Shown here: in pieces, positions 25,657-34,587 of the stretch
Numbering within the stretch: position 1 is the first letter of the stretch
Layout: each line of letters starts with the position of its first letter
Made by a program: the position numbers and the translations under genes
Notes under the pieces: generated by a model
Databases searched by the model: none
What the model saw: the letters and a program-made list of their open reading frames with translations, nothing else
What the model was told of the DNA's origin: nothing
Assembly (NCBI GenBank): GCA_036010905.1
Contig: DASCMH010000052.1
Location: 1-64,000, forward strand
Source of the DNA: SMWD01 sp002729875
GTDB lineage: Bacteria > Pseudomonadota > Gammaproteobacteria > Steroidobacterales > GCA-2729495
Direction of reading: 5' to 3'
Length of the DNA: 64,000 nt

Positions 25657-26874
25657 ATGAAAAGTGTCCTACTGGTTACTGATGTGCCTTTCTGGCAGCA
25701 ACGAAAAGGCAACCATCAACGTATAGCAGCAATGGTTGATTATCTTGCCAACCACTTTCAGATATCAGTCATCTTTCTGGGGATTGAAAAACCGCAACTA
25801 CAGGATGCGCGGATCAATATCATACATGCCTGTCGTCATCGCCCTCTATCAGCACTGGCCTGGAAGTTATTTCTGTCCATGCCGGGGCGCCTGCAACAAA
25901 CGATTGTTCGATTAATCGACAAGCTTGATCTGCAACGACCATTGGATTCTTTCGGTAATGATTATGTAGCAGAGAAGGTTGCGTCAATTTATAGCACAGG
26001 AGATTTTAATGCCGTCATTATTGAATACATCTGGCATGGATATCTCACCAGGGTTATGGATCGCAAAAGATCCCTGCTGCTGCTGGATACACATGATATC
26101 TTCCATCGGCGCATTGCCGAGTATGCACAATTCGGACGAACACCTGACAAGACTGTCACACAGGAGCAGGAACTTGCGGTGTATGAAAAATTTGATCAAC
26201 TGATTGCAATCCAGACTGTTGAATTTAATTATCTCAACAACCTTTTTCCCGGTCGAGTCATACTTGCCATGCACCCGGCCGAGGCACATCCGGACAACTA
26301 CGCTAAACGGATACAAAGCAACTCCGCCACGGGCAAATTGATTCTTATTTACTTTGCATCCTATGGAGATGCGAATGTCGATGCCATCGAGTGGTTTATC
26401 GATGATGTCTGGAACTCTGATCTTGCCGAAGTATTTGAACTACAGGTTCATGGCGCCATCTGTGACTCGCTACGTTCTTCCGTACCAGGTATTCATATCT
26501 GCGGCCAAAGCCCAACAATTGAGGCGGTTTACCGTAATGCTGACATTGTCATCAATCCACAACGATTTGGTTCCGGCCTGAAGATCAAGACTGTTGAAGC
26601 CATGGGCTACGGTGTACCGGTTCTGACCACAAGTGTGGGCGCTGAAGGCCTTGAAGAAGCAATGGATCTGGCACTATTGTGTGCGGATAATCCAACCGGC
26701 ATGCAACGACAATTACTCCGCATGACTGATGCAACACTGCGCAAGTCGTTATCCCAAAACGGGCTTGAATTTGTGGCACATAAACTAACCCCTGAAGCCT
26801 GTTTTGGGTCGTTATATCAACTTATCGAAGCGCACAGTCCGAAGCATGCCGCTGGCAAAAAAATTGATGGGTAA
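25657..26874 (+). CDS. GT4-like (family 1 domain) glycosyltransferase
   Basis: A 405-aa GT-B transferase. MKSVLLVTDVPFWQQRKGNHQR at the N terminus is the acceptor-side Rossmann fold with the usual short loop. RFGSGLKIKTVEAMGYGVPVLTT (residues about 305-327, read in two parts) is the donor-binding E-x7-E-like region of GT4. I place the start at ATG 25657, 7 nt after the methyltransferase stop, rather than an upstream TTG. The next GT2 begins 7 nt after its stop. Such enzymes extend the repeat unit from nucleotide-sugar donors on the cytoplasmic face. Confidence 0.82.
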   Translation: MKSVLLVTDVPFWQQRKGNHQRIAAMVDYLANHFQISVIFLGIEKPQLQDARINIIHACRHRPLSALAWKLFLSMPGRLQQTIVRLIDKLDLQRPLDSFGNDYVAEKVASIYSTGDFNAVIIEYIWHGYLTRVMDRKRSLLLLDTHDIFHRRIAEYAQFGRTPDKTVTQEQELAVYEKFDQLIAIQTVEFNYLNNLFPGRVILAMHPAEAHPDNYAKRIQSNSATGKLILIYFASYGDANVDAIEWFIDDVWNSDLAEVFELQVHGAICDSLRSSVPGIHICGQSPTIEAVYRNADIVINPQRFGSGLKIKTVEAMGYGVPVLTTSVGAEGLEEAMDLALLCADNPTGMQRQLLRMTDATLRKSLSQNGLEFVAHKLTPEACFGSLYQLIEAHSPKHAAGKKIDG

Positions 26875-26881
26875 GCCGGTA

Positions 26882-27886
26882 ATGTCAGTCGACAACCCAC
26901 CACTTGTAACGGTAGTGATACCCGCCTACAACGAGGCAGAGACAATTGCTGCAGCAATTAACAGCGTCATGCAGCAGTCATTTACCAACTTCGAACTTCT
27001 TGTTATCGATGATGGATCAACAGATGATACCGCGGAGATCTCTGCAGCAATAGCGGATCCCCGCGTACAGGTTCTGTCATTCGATAATCAGGGACTGGCA
27101 GCAAGCCGGAATCGCGGCATCAGGCATGCGACGGGTGAACTTATCGCATTCCTCGATGCGGATGATCTTTGGACACCAAATAAGCTGCATAGTCAGGTTG
27201 AAGCCCTGCAGCAGCACCCGGAAGCGAAACTTGCATACAGTTGGACCGATTGTATAGATGAAGACAACCGATTCCTGCGGCACGGCAGTCATGTACATGC
27301 AGAGGGTCTGGTCTACAAATTACTGCTTTCACGTAACTTCATGGACAATGGCTCATCGCCAATGGTTAGAAAGTCTGCTTTTGATGAGGCCGGAGTATTC
27401 GACGAAAGTTATCGCGCCGGTGAGGATTGGGATATGTGGCTGCGTCTGGCCCACCGATATCCCTTCACCTGTGTGCCATTTGTACAAGTACTATACAGAA
27501 TTCGAAAGACATCAATGATGTCGGATGTCAGCCAACAGTTTGAATGCGTAACCTCGATTCTGCGCAAAGGTCTTAAGCGATTGCCGGCTTCACCCGAACG
27601 TGAACACATCAAACGTGCTGCAACTGCAAATATCCACAAATATTTATCCTTACGGCTGATTGAAACCGGCGACACACGTCGACATGGCATCCAGGCCGGT
27701 CGCCATTGGAGGTTGTATATCACGACAACACCAACTCTGTTTCACCGGTTCGACAAAACTCTGTTTATCGGCAGTACAATCCTGTTAATGGTCATCCTAC
27801 CACCCACCCTGTTCGCCTGGCTGCGCAAACATGCCGTAGTATTCAACCATCTGCGCACACAGACCATAACTCCGGACAGCAGATGA
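26882..27886 (+). CDS. GT2 glycosyltransferase, paralogue A
   Basis: A 334-aa family 2 transferase. PLVTVVIPAYNEAETIA opens the GT-A domain, VIDDGSTDDTAEI is the nucleotide turn, AFLDADDLWTP holds the metal DxD, and AGEDWDMWLRLA has the catalytic ED. Residues 275-320 contain a hydrophobic segment (TLFIGSTILLMVILPPTLFAWL) that would anchor it to the membrane. It is strikingly like the protein at 30230 and the N-terminal domain at 292-2220, including shared SWTDCIDE, NGSSPMVR and LYRIR segments, so these arose by duplication. Start 26882 is 7 nt after the GT4 stop; ATGs at 26846 and 26867 would overlap it. Confidence 0.85.
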   Translation: MSVDNPPLVTVVIPAYNEAETIAAAINSVMQQSFTNFELLVIDDGSTDDTAEISAAIADPRVQVLSFDNQGLAASRNRGIRHATGELIAFLDADDLWTPNKLHSQVEALQQHPEAKLAYSWTDCIDEDNRFLRHGSHVHAEGLVYKLLLSRNFMDNGSSPMVRKSAFDEAGVFDESYRAGEDWDMWLRLAHRYPFTCVPFVQVLYRIRKTSMMSDVSQQFECVTSILRKGLKRLPASPEREHIKRAATANIHKYLSLRLIETGDTRRHGIQAGRHWRLYITTTPTLFHRFDKTLFIGSTILLMVILPPTLFAWLRKHAVVFNHLRTQTITPDSR

Positions 27887-28710
27887 ACAGCGGCTATTGC
27901 GACAATCTGGTCTACGATGTTGGTATGCATACCGGTCAGGACACCGCATATTATCTGTCCAAGGGTTATGACGTCATTGCGGTTGAAGCCAACCCTGAAC
28001 TTGTACACCAGGCCGCAACCAGATTTCGCGTTGCCATCAAAAATAACAGGCTGAAAATTCTTCACATCGGTATCGCCGCCGATTCTGGTGAGGCTGACTT
28101 CTATATATCGACGCGGAAGAGCGTTTGGAGTTCATTTGACAAAGCAAATGCCACCAAGGACGGAGGCGGCTTTAAGGTCTGTCGATTACGCTGCGTCCCG
28201 TTTCGTGACATCCTGCATCAGCACGGTGTTCCCCTGTATCTCAAAGTCGATATTGAAGGGAACGACTATCTTTGCCTGGACGCACTTGAACCGGAATGTC
28301 TGCCGCAATACGTTTCAGTTGAAATGTCACACCAGCGCAGTGGCGATGCAATCGAACTCCTCTCAGAACTTGGATATACCGGCTTCAAGTTTGTCCGGCA
28401 GAATGATCTGACGGTTCTTGACCCGGACCTGCTGACGGCCTACCTTGAATCACGGCAGCGGGCTGCAGCGCTCGGTCTTCGCGGACATATACTACGCCGT
28501 AGCTGGAATCTGTGGTTACGGGTACGCCGACCACGGCTGGCGGGCTGGGTCTTCCCAAAAGGCGCCTCCGGTCCGTTCGGCGCAGATTTACCGGGTCGCT
28601 GGATAGATGCGGCCGCAGCAACCCGGATTTGGCGAGCACTGACCGAAGCGGACCACAGCCTGTCCGGAGCGGCTCTTGGGGACTGGTTCGACATCCATGC
28701 TTCACGCTGA
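27883..28710 (+). CDS. FkbM-family methyltransferase
   Basis: A 275-aa SAM-dependent methyltransferase. NLVYDVGMHTGQDTAYYLSKG contains the SAM motif I (about residues 7-20), VIAVEANPELV the acidic motif, and PLYLKVDIEGNDYLCLDAL the FkbM signature (K-x-D-I-E-G). FkbM enzymes O-methylate sugars or polyketides; here methylation of a surface-glycan sugar is the natural inference. The ATG at 27883 overlaps the GT2 stop (ATGA). The C-terminal 70 residues are Arg/Trp-rich and extend past the usual fold. Tightly packed with the flippase gene (6 nt). Confidence 0.83.
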   Translation: MNSGYCDNLVYDVGMHTGQDTAYYLSKGYDVIAVEANPELVHQAATRFRVAIKNNRLKILHIGIAADSGEADFYISTRKSVWSSFDKANATKDGGGFKVCRLRCVPFRDILHQHGVPLYLKVDIEGNDYLCLDALEPECLPQYVSVEMSHQRSGDAIELLSELGYTGFKFVRQNDLTVLDPDLLTAYLESRQRAAALGLRGHILRRSWNLWLRVRRPRLAGWVFPKGASGPFGADLPGRWIDAAAATRIWRALTEADHSLSGAALGDWFDIHASR

Positions 28711-28716
28711 CAACCA

Positions 28717-30222
28717 ATGGCAAGTCGGCATAACCTGCGGATGCAAACCCAGGCGAATGATCAATATCCAGCCAGTCGGAGGCATGATGTGAGCACCCCG
28801 GCAATCCGAACCATAACCCGCAACACTGCCTATATCATCAGCACCCGCACCATTAATGTGCTGGCCCGGCTGATCTGGGTAGTAGCCGCTGCCCGGATTC
28901 TCGGCCCGGACTTATATGCATTGCTGGCTTACTGCCTGACATGGCAATTAGCTTTCCTGCCGCTGGCGCTTTTCGGTGTTGGCCCGGCACTGTCCTACCT
29001 GATCGGGCCGGACAGAAACCGTACCGCAGATTATGCCGGTCATGTACTGACCATCCGGCTTATTACGATCATCCTTGCAGTCACCGCGTGCATCGGATTA
29101 AGCCACTTCGTAACACCGGATCCCAGGGCGCCGACGCTGATTGCCATTTTGAGCCTGGCCCTTGCTGCACGAGCATTCACCAGCTTTACCAATACCCTCT
29201 TCACTGCATTTGAAATCAACCAGCACACGATGCGGCAGGAAACATTCTTTGGCTTACTGGATCTCGCCGTTGCATTGGGGATCCTGCTGAGCGGAGGTGA
29301 CCTGTTATTACTGGTCACTGCCAAGGCAGTAACGGCTTGGATACAAGCAGGTTGGGCGCTTCTTGTTGCCCATCGAAAAGTCATTCCGATCCGCTTCAAC
29401 TGGCAGCCGGCACGGTGGCGACCACTGCTGCAACTTGCACTACCCGCACTGCTTATCACACTGGCTACAGACTGGCGTTTCAATGGTTCCCTGGTGTTGT
29501 TCCGCAACCTGACGACAGATGGCATTTTATTCGGGCAGTATGCGCTGGCCATGCAGGCTTTGACGATTGTTACGATATTACCGTTGGCCCTAAGCCGCGC
29601 AGCCTTTCCGGCCCTGCGCCGTGCCGTTGCCCGCAGCGACGGCAAGGAAATGCTGTTTGCCAGCGTAATGCAGCGAGCGGCGCCGATAGCCGGCACCGCT
29701 ATCGGACTGCTCGGGTGGACGTTGGGGGAACCTGTGTTTCGCTGGTTGCTCGGCGAACCGTTCAGCACAGCAGGGGTGTTGGTGGGGCAGACACTCTGGT
29801 GCCTGATCCCACTGACTGCAGCAGCGGGTTATCCCGAAATCCTGATTGCCCATGGCCGTTTCAGAAGCATGGTCATTCTGAGTGTCGCTGGCGCCCTGCT
29901 GATGACATTACTGACCTTCATATTGGTGCCAGTGTATGGCGTGACCGGCGCAATCATTGCTGCGGGACTGGGTTTCTCCGTGGCGCCGATCGGGGCCGTT
30001 TTACTTATCTGGCAGGAGCAACTCGTCGATCCGGTCCGTGAGATCATACGACCATTCGCCGCTGCGGCAATTGGCCTGGGTACTTACATCGCACTGGCAT
30101 CATTTTCAACCTGGGCCGCACTGACAGCAGGTATACTGGCTCTCGCGGTCGCGACACTGGCGTTGCATGTCGTGGACCCAGAAGAAATGCGCGCACTGCG
30201 GGCAAAACTGTCGTTCAGCTGA
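28717..30222 (+). CDS. Wzx-like oligosaccharide flippase (MOP superfamily)
   Basis: A 501-aa integral membrane protein with 12-14 predicted helices and short loops. The first helix begins after TRNTAYIISTRTINVLARL and is followed by RILGPDLYALLAYCLTWQ, as in Polysacc_synt/Wzx proteins, which start with a gating helix and a G-x-Y-x-L motif. It would move polyprenyl-diphosphate-linked repeat units to the periplasmic face. The start could also be ATG 28741 or GTG near 28789. It lies inside the glycosyltransferase operon, giving that operon its own export step; no Wzy polymerase is obvious in the window. Confidence 0.82.
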   Translation: MASRHNLRMQTQANDQYPASRRHDVSTPAIRTITRNTAYIISTRTINVLARLIWVVAAARILGPDLYALLAYCLTWQLAFLPLALFGVGPALSYLIGPDRNRTADYAGHVLTIRLITIILAVTACIGLSHFVTPDPRAPTLIAILSLALAARAFTSFTNTLFTAFEINQHTMRQETFFGLLDLAVALGILLSGGDLLLLVTAKAVTAWIQAGWALLVAHRKVIPIRFNWQPARWRPLLQLALPALLITLATDWRFNGSLVLFRNLTTDGILFGQYALAMQALTIVTILPLALSRAAFPALRRAVARSDGKEMLFASVMQRAAPIAGTAIGLLGWTLGEPVFRWLLGEPFSTAGVLVGQTLWCLIPLTAAAGYPEILIAHGRFRSMVILSVAGALLMTLLTFILVPVYGVTGAIIAAGLGFSVAPIGAVLLIWQEQLVDPVREIIRPFAAAAIGLGTYIALASFSTWAALTAGILALAVATLALHVVDPEEMRALRAKLSFS

Positions 30223-30229
30223 TTCCGAG

Positions 30230-31243
30230 ATGATGATGCCAAAGTCAGGTGGTGAATATGAGCGTGAAGACGTGGATGCCGGCTTAAAACCGCTGGTGTC
30301 GGTCGTGATTCCCGCGTACAACTCATCAGCCACGCTACGGGAAACTATCGACAGCGTTCTGCATCAATCCTTTAAAGACTTTGAATTACTTGTCATCGAT
30401 GACGGTTCAACTGATACCACAAAAGAAATTATCAACGATGTTAGGGATTCGAGAGTTTGCTATTTCTCATTTGATAACGCCGGCCCGTCAGCTGCTCGCA
30501 ATCGGGGTATAGAACTTGCAGCCGGACAGTTCATTGCTTTTCTTGATGCAGATGATCTCTGGTTGCCCGGCAAGCTGGCAGCCCAGATCGACGCACTACG
30601 CCACAATCCCGAAGCAGCTCTTGTATTTAGCTGGTCCGATTCCATTGATGAATCCGGAGCCTTTCTGAAAAAAGGTAATTATGTGCATCTGGAAAATAAT
30701 ATTTACGAGCAACTGATCAAATGGAATTTTCTGGAAAACGGTTCTACTCCAATGGTCCGCCAATCAGCTTTATTGGATTCAGGCGTTTTTGACGAAGCAA
30801 TCCGGCTTGGCGAAGACTGGGATATGTGGCTCCGACTCGCTCATCGCCATCCGATAATCTGTATTCCAGAAGTACATGTCTTATATCGGGTACGACAAAA
30901 CTCTGCTACATCAAACGTAAAGCCGGTAGCCAAAGAAACCCTCAGAGTCCTGCAGAGCGCACTTGACCGACTGCCGCCAACCCGAGACCGTGACCGCCTG
31001 GAACGAACGGCAAAAGCAAATCTGTATCAATACCTGGCGCTACGGTTGGTGGAAACGAGTACGACTCGTCAGACAGGGTTCGAGGCAGCCGGCTACTGGT
31101 GGCAATTTGTGATCACGACACCGAATTTGCTATCACAGCTTAAACGAATCGCACTGATCGGCGGCGCTATTTTCGCGATCCTGATCTTGCCCGCAAGCCA
31201 ATTCACCCGCCTGCGACAGCGGTGGAGCCGGTTGCGCGAGTAA
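30230..31243 (+). CDS. GT2 glycosyltransferase, paralogue B
   Basis: A 337-aa family 2 transferase closing the operon. SVVIPAYNSSATLRETI, VIDDGSTDTTKEI, AFLDADDLWLP and LGEDWDMWLRLAHR mark the GT-A core; a hydrophobic segment near residues 300-320 (IALIGGAIFAILILPAS) anchors it. It resembles the GT2 at 26882 over its whole length, including TMs and the Arg-rich tail, so the two are paralogues that probably add different sugars. ATG 30230 is one of three consecutive ATGs, 7 nt after the flippase stop; upstream alternatives would overlap the flippase. Confidence 0.85.
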   Translation: MMMPKSGGEYEREDVDAGLKPLVSVVIPAYNSSATLRETIDSVLHQSFKDFELLVIDDGSTDTTKEIINDVRDSRVCYFSFDNAGPSAARNRGIELAAGQFIAFLDADDLWLPGKLAAQIDALRHNPEAALVFSWSDSIDESGAFLKKGNYVHLENNIYEQLIKWNFLENGSTPMVRQSALLDSGVFDEAIRLGEDWDMWLRLAHRHPIICIPEVHVLYRVRQNSATSNVKPVAKETLRVLQSALDRLPPTRDRDRLERTAKANLYQYLALRLVETSTTRQTGFEAAGYWWQFVITTPNLLSQLKRIALIGGAIFAILILPASQFTRLRQRWSRLRE

Positions 31244-31308
31244 CACACCGGAAGGCGAACCGTTCCGAAACTGCCGGCCAGTGAACAATTAAACCCCTGC
31301 GAGGAATA

Positions 31309-34146
31309 CTATGAACGTCGCCGCCGACTCCGCAACCAGGGCAACAATATCAACAAACCAAGGCCAACCGGCCCGAACGCCGATGAAGATGATTTGAACG
31401 GCGAGGAAAGACTGTCCTTCGGTTCAATCGTGACCGTAACCCGCGCCATTGATGACTGGCCATTGCTGTCCGTTACCGTGTAGTCAAAAGTATCCGTTGT
31501 AGCCTCATCACCGATTGCCGTATAGATAATGTTGTCTGATTCCACAGCAACTGTGCCCTTGTCCGGATGCGGATCACCTGAGATCGTGACCTTAAATGGC
31601 GGACTGGATAAACCTTCGTCATTATCCAGGACAGCAATGGTCACAAATCTGGATACCGTTGTTTCAGCTGTATCGTCGAGCGCATTTGGCACTTCGGTCA
31701 CGATAATCTCTACAGCCGCTATATTGGATTCAATCAGGGTGCTGTCAGTCACCCTGTACCTGAAGGAATCGGTACCAGAGAACCCTGCCGCAGGCGTATA
31801 AGGCACCTCACAGAGTGCGCCCGGTTCGGTACAACCCGTAATCGGCCCAAGAACTCCATTGGTCGGACTGTTTGTTATCGTGACTGTAACCGGCGTGTCG
31901 TCAAGACCGGTATCATTTGCCAGCACATCGATGGGCAGAGTCTCGCCGGCAAACGTCATGACCGAATCAAAATTTGCCCGCGGTGCATTTACATTGGTTA
32001 CCTCAACATAGGCAGTCGCAGAGGATGTATTGCCGCTGTTATCGGTAACCTGATAACCAAAAGAATCCGGGCTGGCGGTGGGTCCGGCCGCATAGTCGAT
32101 ACGAATTACAGCTGGATCCCCCGGTGACCCGGTGACCATGGCGGTACCGAGTGTTGCCAATGGGTTATCGAGCGATACCGTCAAGGGGGTATCGCTGAGA
32201 CCCGTATCGTTCGCCAAAACATCAAGGCTGAGTGTCGTTCCAGCCGGAATCAGGAAGCCCGGCACCATTACACTGCCATCATCCACGGCCACCGGTTGAT
32301 CGTCAACGGTGATGGAAACCAATGCCGTCGCAACTGAAGTATCGCCGTCACCGTCCGTCAACTCATAAGTGAACGAATCCGTACCCACATACCCTGCAGT
32401 CGATGTATAGGTGACCAGTTCCGGTGTGCCACCATCAGGTATCGCCGTACCATGGACCGGAGCAGCAACCACCGTCACATTGATGGGCAAATTGCTCAAG
32501 CCCGAATCATTGGCCTGCACATCCAAAGACGTCGCAGCCGCGGTGTTCGCTGTCAGCCCGGGATCATCGACAACGACCGGAACATCGTTGATGGTGACAG
32601 TGACCGTTGCGCTGGAGGTGACCGACCCTAAAGGATCCTGATCCGTTACCTGATAAACAAATGTATCCACACCGACCTGACCCGCATCAGGGGTATACGT
32701 CAGCGAACAATCAGCCGGAACAGTGCAGGTCTTCGCGGCCCCCGGAAACCCGCTCACCACACCCTTGGTCGGCAGCACCGTAACATCAACTGAAAAATCA
32801 GGATCATCGACATTCGCATCATTGGCGAGCACGTCGATCACCACCGGTGTGGCAATCTCGGTGGTAATATTCGGATCATCAGCCGCTACCAGCGAGTCGA
32901 TCGTCGTCACGGTTACCACTGCCGTTGCAGTATCGCCATTGTCATCTGTCAGTTGGTAGGTAAAGGTGTCGACACCCAGGTGGCCGCCATCCGGGGTATA
33001 CGATAGCGAACAATCAGCCGGTATCGTACAGGTCACGGGCACTGTCGTAGTGACAGTTCCGTTGTTGGGATCTGCCGTCACGGTCACGGTTGTTGATGGA
33101 CCGTCACCCAGCGTATCGTTGGCCAGCACATCAACCAGCACCGGCGTAACCGGAGGCGTCGCAGCATTGGGGTCATCCACACCAACCGGCGTCAGGTTGG
33201 TAACGGTAACCGTAACCGTCGCCGTATCCGGGTTGCCGGTCGCATCGGTGACCGTGTAATCAAACGTAACCGGGCCGCTGAAGCCAATGGCCGAGGTGTA
33301 ATCAATCGACAGCGCACTCTGCACATCAGGTAGCGTGCCGTTTAAAACTGCCGTGCCATTGGCCGGACTCGTGATGGTCAGTGCCGTGATGTTATCAACC
33401 AGCGTATCGTTGGCCAGCGCAGCAACATTAATCGGTTCGTTGGCTCGCCCGCTGGCCGCATCATCAGTCGCGCCCCAGACATTGAAGATCATCGCTTCAC
33501 CGCCCGGCGTGCCGACAGCAAGACCGCCGGGAAGCGTAGCAGTACCAATCGAAATCTGATCACCAGCCGCAAGACCGGTGCCGGTAACACCATCGAGCCC
33601 CAAATCAAACGCAGAAATGTTACGCGGACCACTTGTCACAACATCGTCGCCACCGATCGTCTGGCTGGTGGTCGTGCCGGGACCCCAGGTCGTGGTACTT
33701 TCGCTACTAAAGTTCGCGCCGAGGCTATAGCCACCGCAACCGCTGGCGCCAACAGTTGACAGAAACGTACCTTCCGCACAGGTGTAGGCGCTCGCGCCGG
33801 CTGTGGTCGTCGCGGTATCAATCGATAAATCGGTAACCTGATCATTAAGAATCGTAGCGCTATATGGGCTACTGCCGACACTGCTCACGGCTGAGTAAAG
33901 CCCGGTCGATGTTAACGTGGTGCCGTCCCAGTCCCAGGCAGCCGTCGAGGCCGGTTGACCCTGGCTATGGCTGCCATCGGTAATGAGCGTACTGATGGCA
34001 CCGCTGCTACTGGTCTGGTTATGCGCAACAAGCAACACCGTGACCGCATTGGCCACCGAAGCCAGTAAAATCAACGCCATTGCCAATACCGGCTTGAGGA
34101 ACGACTGCGTGCCTTGTGGGAAGCGTCCCAACGGTATCCCGCTCAT
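31309..34146 (-). CDS. large exported Ig-like tandem-repeat surface protein with C-terminal sorting-like tail
   Basis: A 945-residue exported protein. Residues 1-35 are a signal peptide (KPVLAMALILLASVANA). Residues 36-250 form a unique domain rich in Ser, Thr and Gly with a few Cys. About seven repeats of 90-105 residues follow, each with the tandem-95/cadherin-like pattern D-V-L-A-N-D, YTP--G--G-D-F-Y-VTD and VTVT. The end, SSSSAFGPVGLGLLILLPWLRSRRRRS, is Ser/Gly linker, hydrophobic helix and Arg cluster, the layout of PEP-CTERM/GlyGly-CTERM signals though without a canonical PEP motif. I prefer ATG 34146; an ATG 26 codons upstream would spoil the signal peptide. Probable adhesin or matrix protein. 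Confidence 0.8.
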   Translation of the reverse strand: MSGIPLGRFPQGTQSFLKPVLAMALILLASVANAVTVLLVAHNQTSSSGAISTLITDGSHSQGQPASTAAWDWDGTTLTSTGLYSAVSSVGSSPYSATILNDQVTDLSIDTATTTAGASAYTCAEGTFLSTVGASGCGGYSLGANFSSESTTTWGPGTTTSQTIGGDDVVTSGPRNISAFDLGLDGVTGTGLAAGDQISIGTATLPGGLAVGTPGGEAMIFNVWGATDDAASGRANEPINVAALANDTLVDNITALTITSPANGTAVLNGTLPDVQSALSIDYTSAIGFSGPVTFDYTVTDATGNPDTATVTVTVTNLTPVGVDDPNAATPPVTPVLVDVLANDTLGDGPSTTVTVTADPNNGTVTTTVPVTCTIPADCSLSYTPDGGHLGVDTFTYQLTDDNGDTATAVVTVTTIDSLVAADDPNITTEIATPVVIDVLANDANVDDPDFSVDVTVLPTKGVVSGFPGAAKTCTVPADCSLTYTPDAGQVGVDTFVYQVTDQDPLGSVTSSATVTVTINDVPVVVDDPGLTANTAAATSLDVQANDSGLSNLPINVTVVAAPVHGTAIPDGGTPELVTYTSTAGYVGTDSFTYELTDGDGDTSVATALVSITVDDQPVAVDDGSVMVPGFLIPAGTTLSLDVLANDTGLSDTPLTVSLDNPLATLGTAMVTGSPGDPAVIRIDYAAGPTASPDSFGYQVTDNSGNTSSATAYVEVTNVNAPRANFDSVMTFAGETLPIDVLANDTGLDDTPVTVTITNSPTNGVLGPITGCTEPGALCEVPYTPAAGFSGTDSFRYRVTDSTLIESNIAAVEIIVTEVPNALDDTAETTVSRFVTIAVLDNDEGLSSPPFKVTISGDPHPDKGTVAVESDNIIYTAIGDEATTDTFDYTVTDSNGQSSMARVTVTIEPKDSLSSPFKSSSSAFGPVGLGLLILLPWLRSRRRRS

Positions 34147-34587
34147 TATTATTCTTATCACTGGCACCAACCTCCAACGACCGGCAAAGTTAAAAAATTC
34201 ATGATACAAACATACGCGAGGCATTAACCACTAGCAAGATTAGGGGCGCGGAAGATACTGGTATCTGTCCTAATCCAGCCCGAGAAAAGAGCAGATACAG
34301 AATACTTTTAATTAGTTAATTCAGAATGTTACCATTCTTACATCAGGAGTTTCTGATTCGCTGACAATACTTGCCCGAGCACCTTTTACCTGCCGTTCCT
34401 GCCTTGAATACAGCCCACTGGACACCAACCAATTCACTGCTCAGCATGAAGATTCAATCTTTCCAGGCAGGACATATCGGACCGGCACAGGCACTATTAT
34501 TATTTGAGTATGTGACGCTCTGCCTTTCACAGATAAAACGGCAGAGCTAGCATCACACTACATTTACACCCGTAGGCCAATGAATCG
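34147..34587. other. divergent intergenic region between surface protein and flippase-like gene
   Basis: No gene seen. It carries a nested dyad at 34238-34275 (outer arms GATTAGG/CCTAATC, inner arms AGATAC/GTATCT) and a smaller inverted repeat AGAATG-TTAC-CATTCT near 34323. These could be regulator sites for the surface-protein gene or its divergent neighbour. Confidence 0.45.
34238..34275. promoter_or_regulatory. nested inverted repeat upstream of the surface-protein gene
   Basis: GATTAGG at 34238-34244 pairs with CCTAATC at 34269-34275, and inside it AGATAC-TG-GTATCT at 34253-34266 is a second perfect dyad. The position about 100 bp before the likely ATG fits an operator or a structured leader. 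The choice between them is not possible from sequence. Confidence 0.35.

Noticed and set aside
28385..29768. Long frames opposite the FkbM and flippase genes
   Set aside because: The GC-rich, Arg/Ser-rich products are typical shadows of a high-GC3 gene and lack domains.
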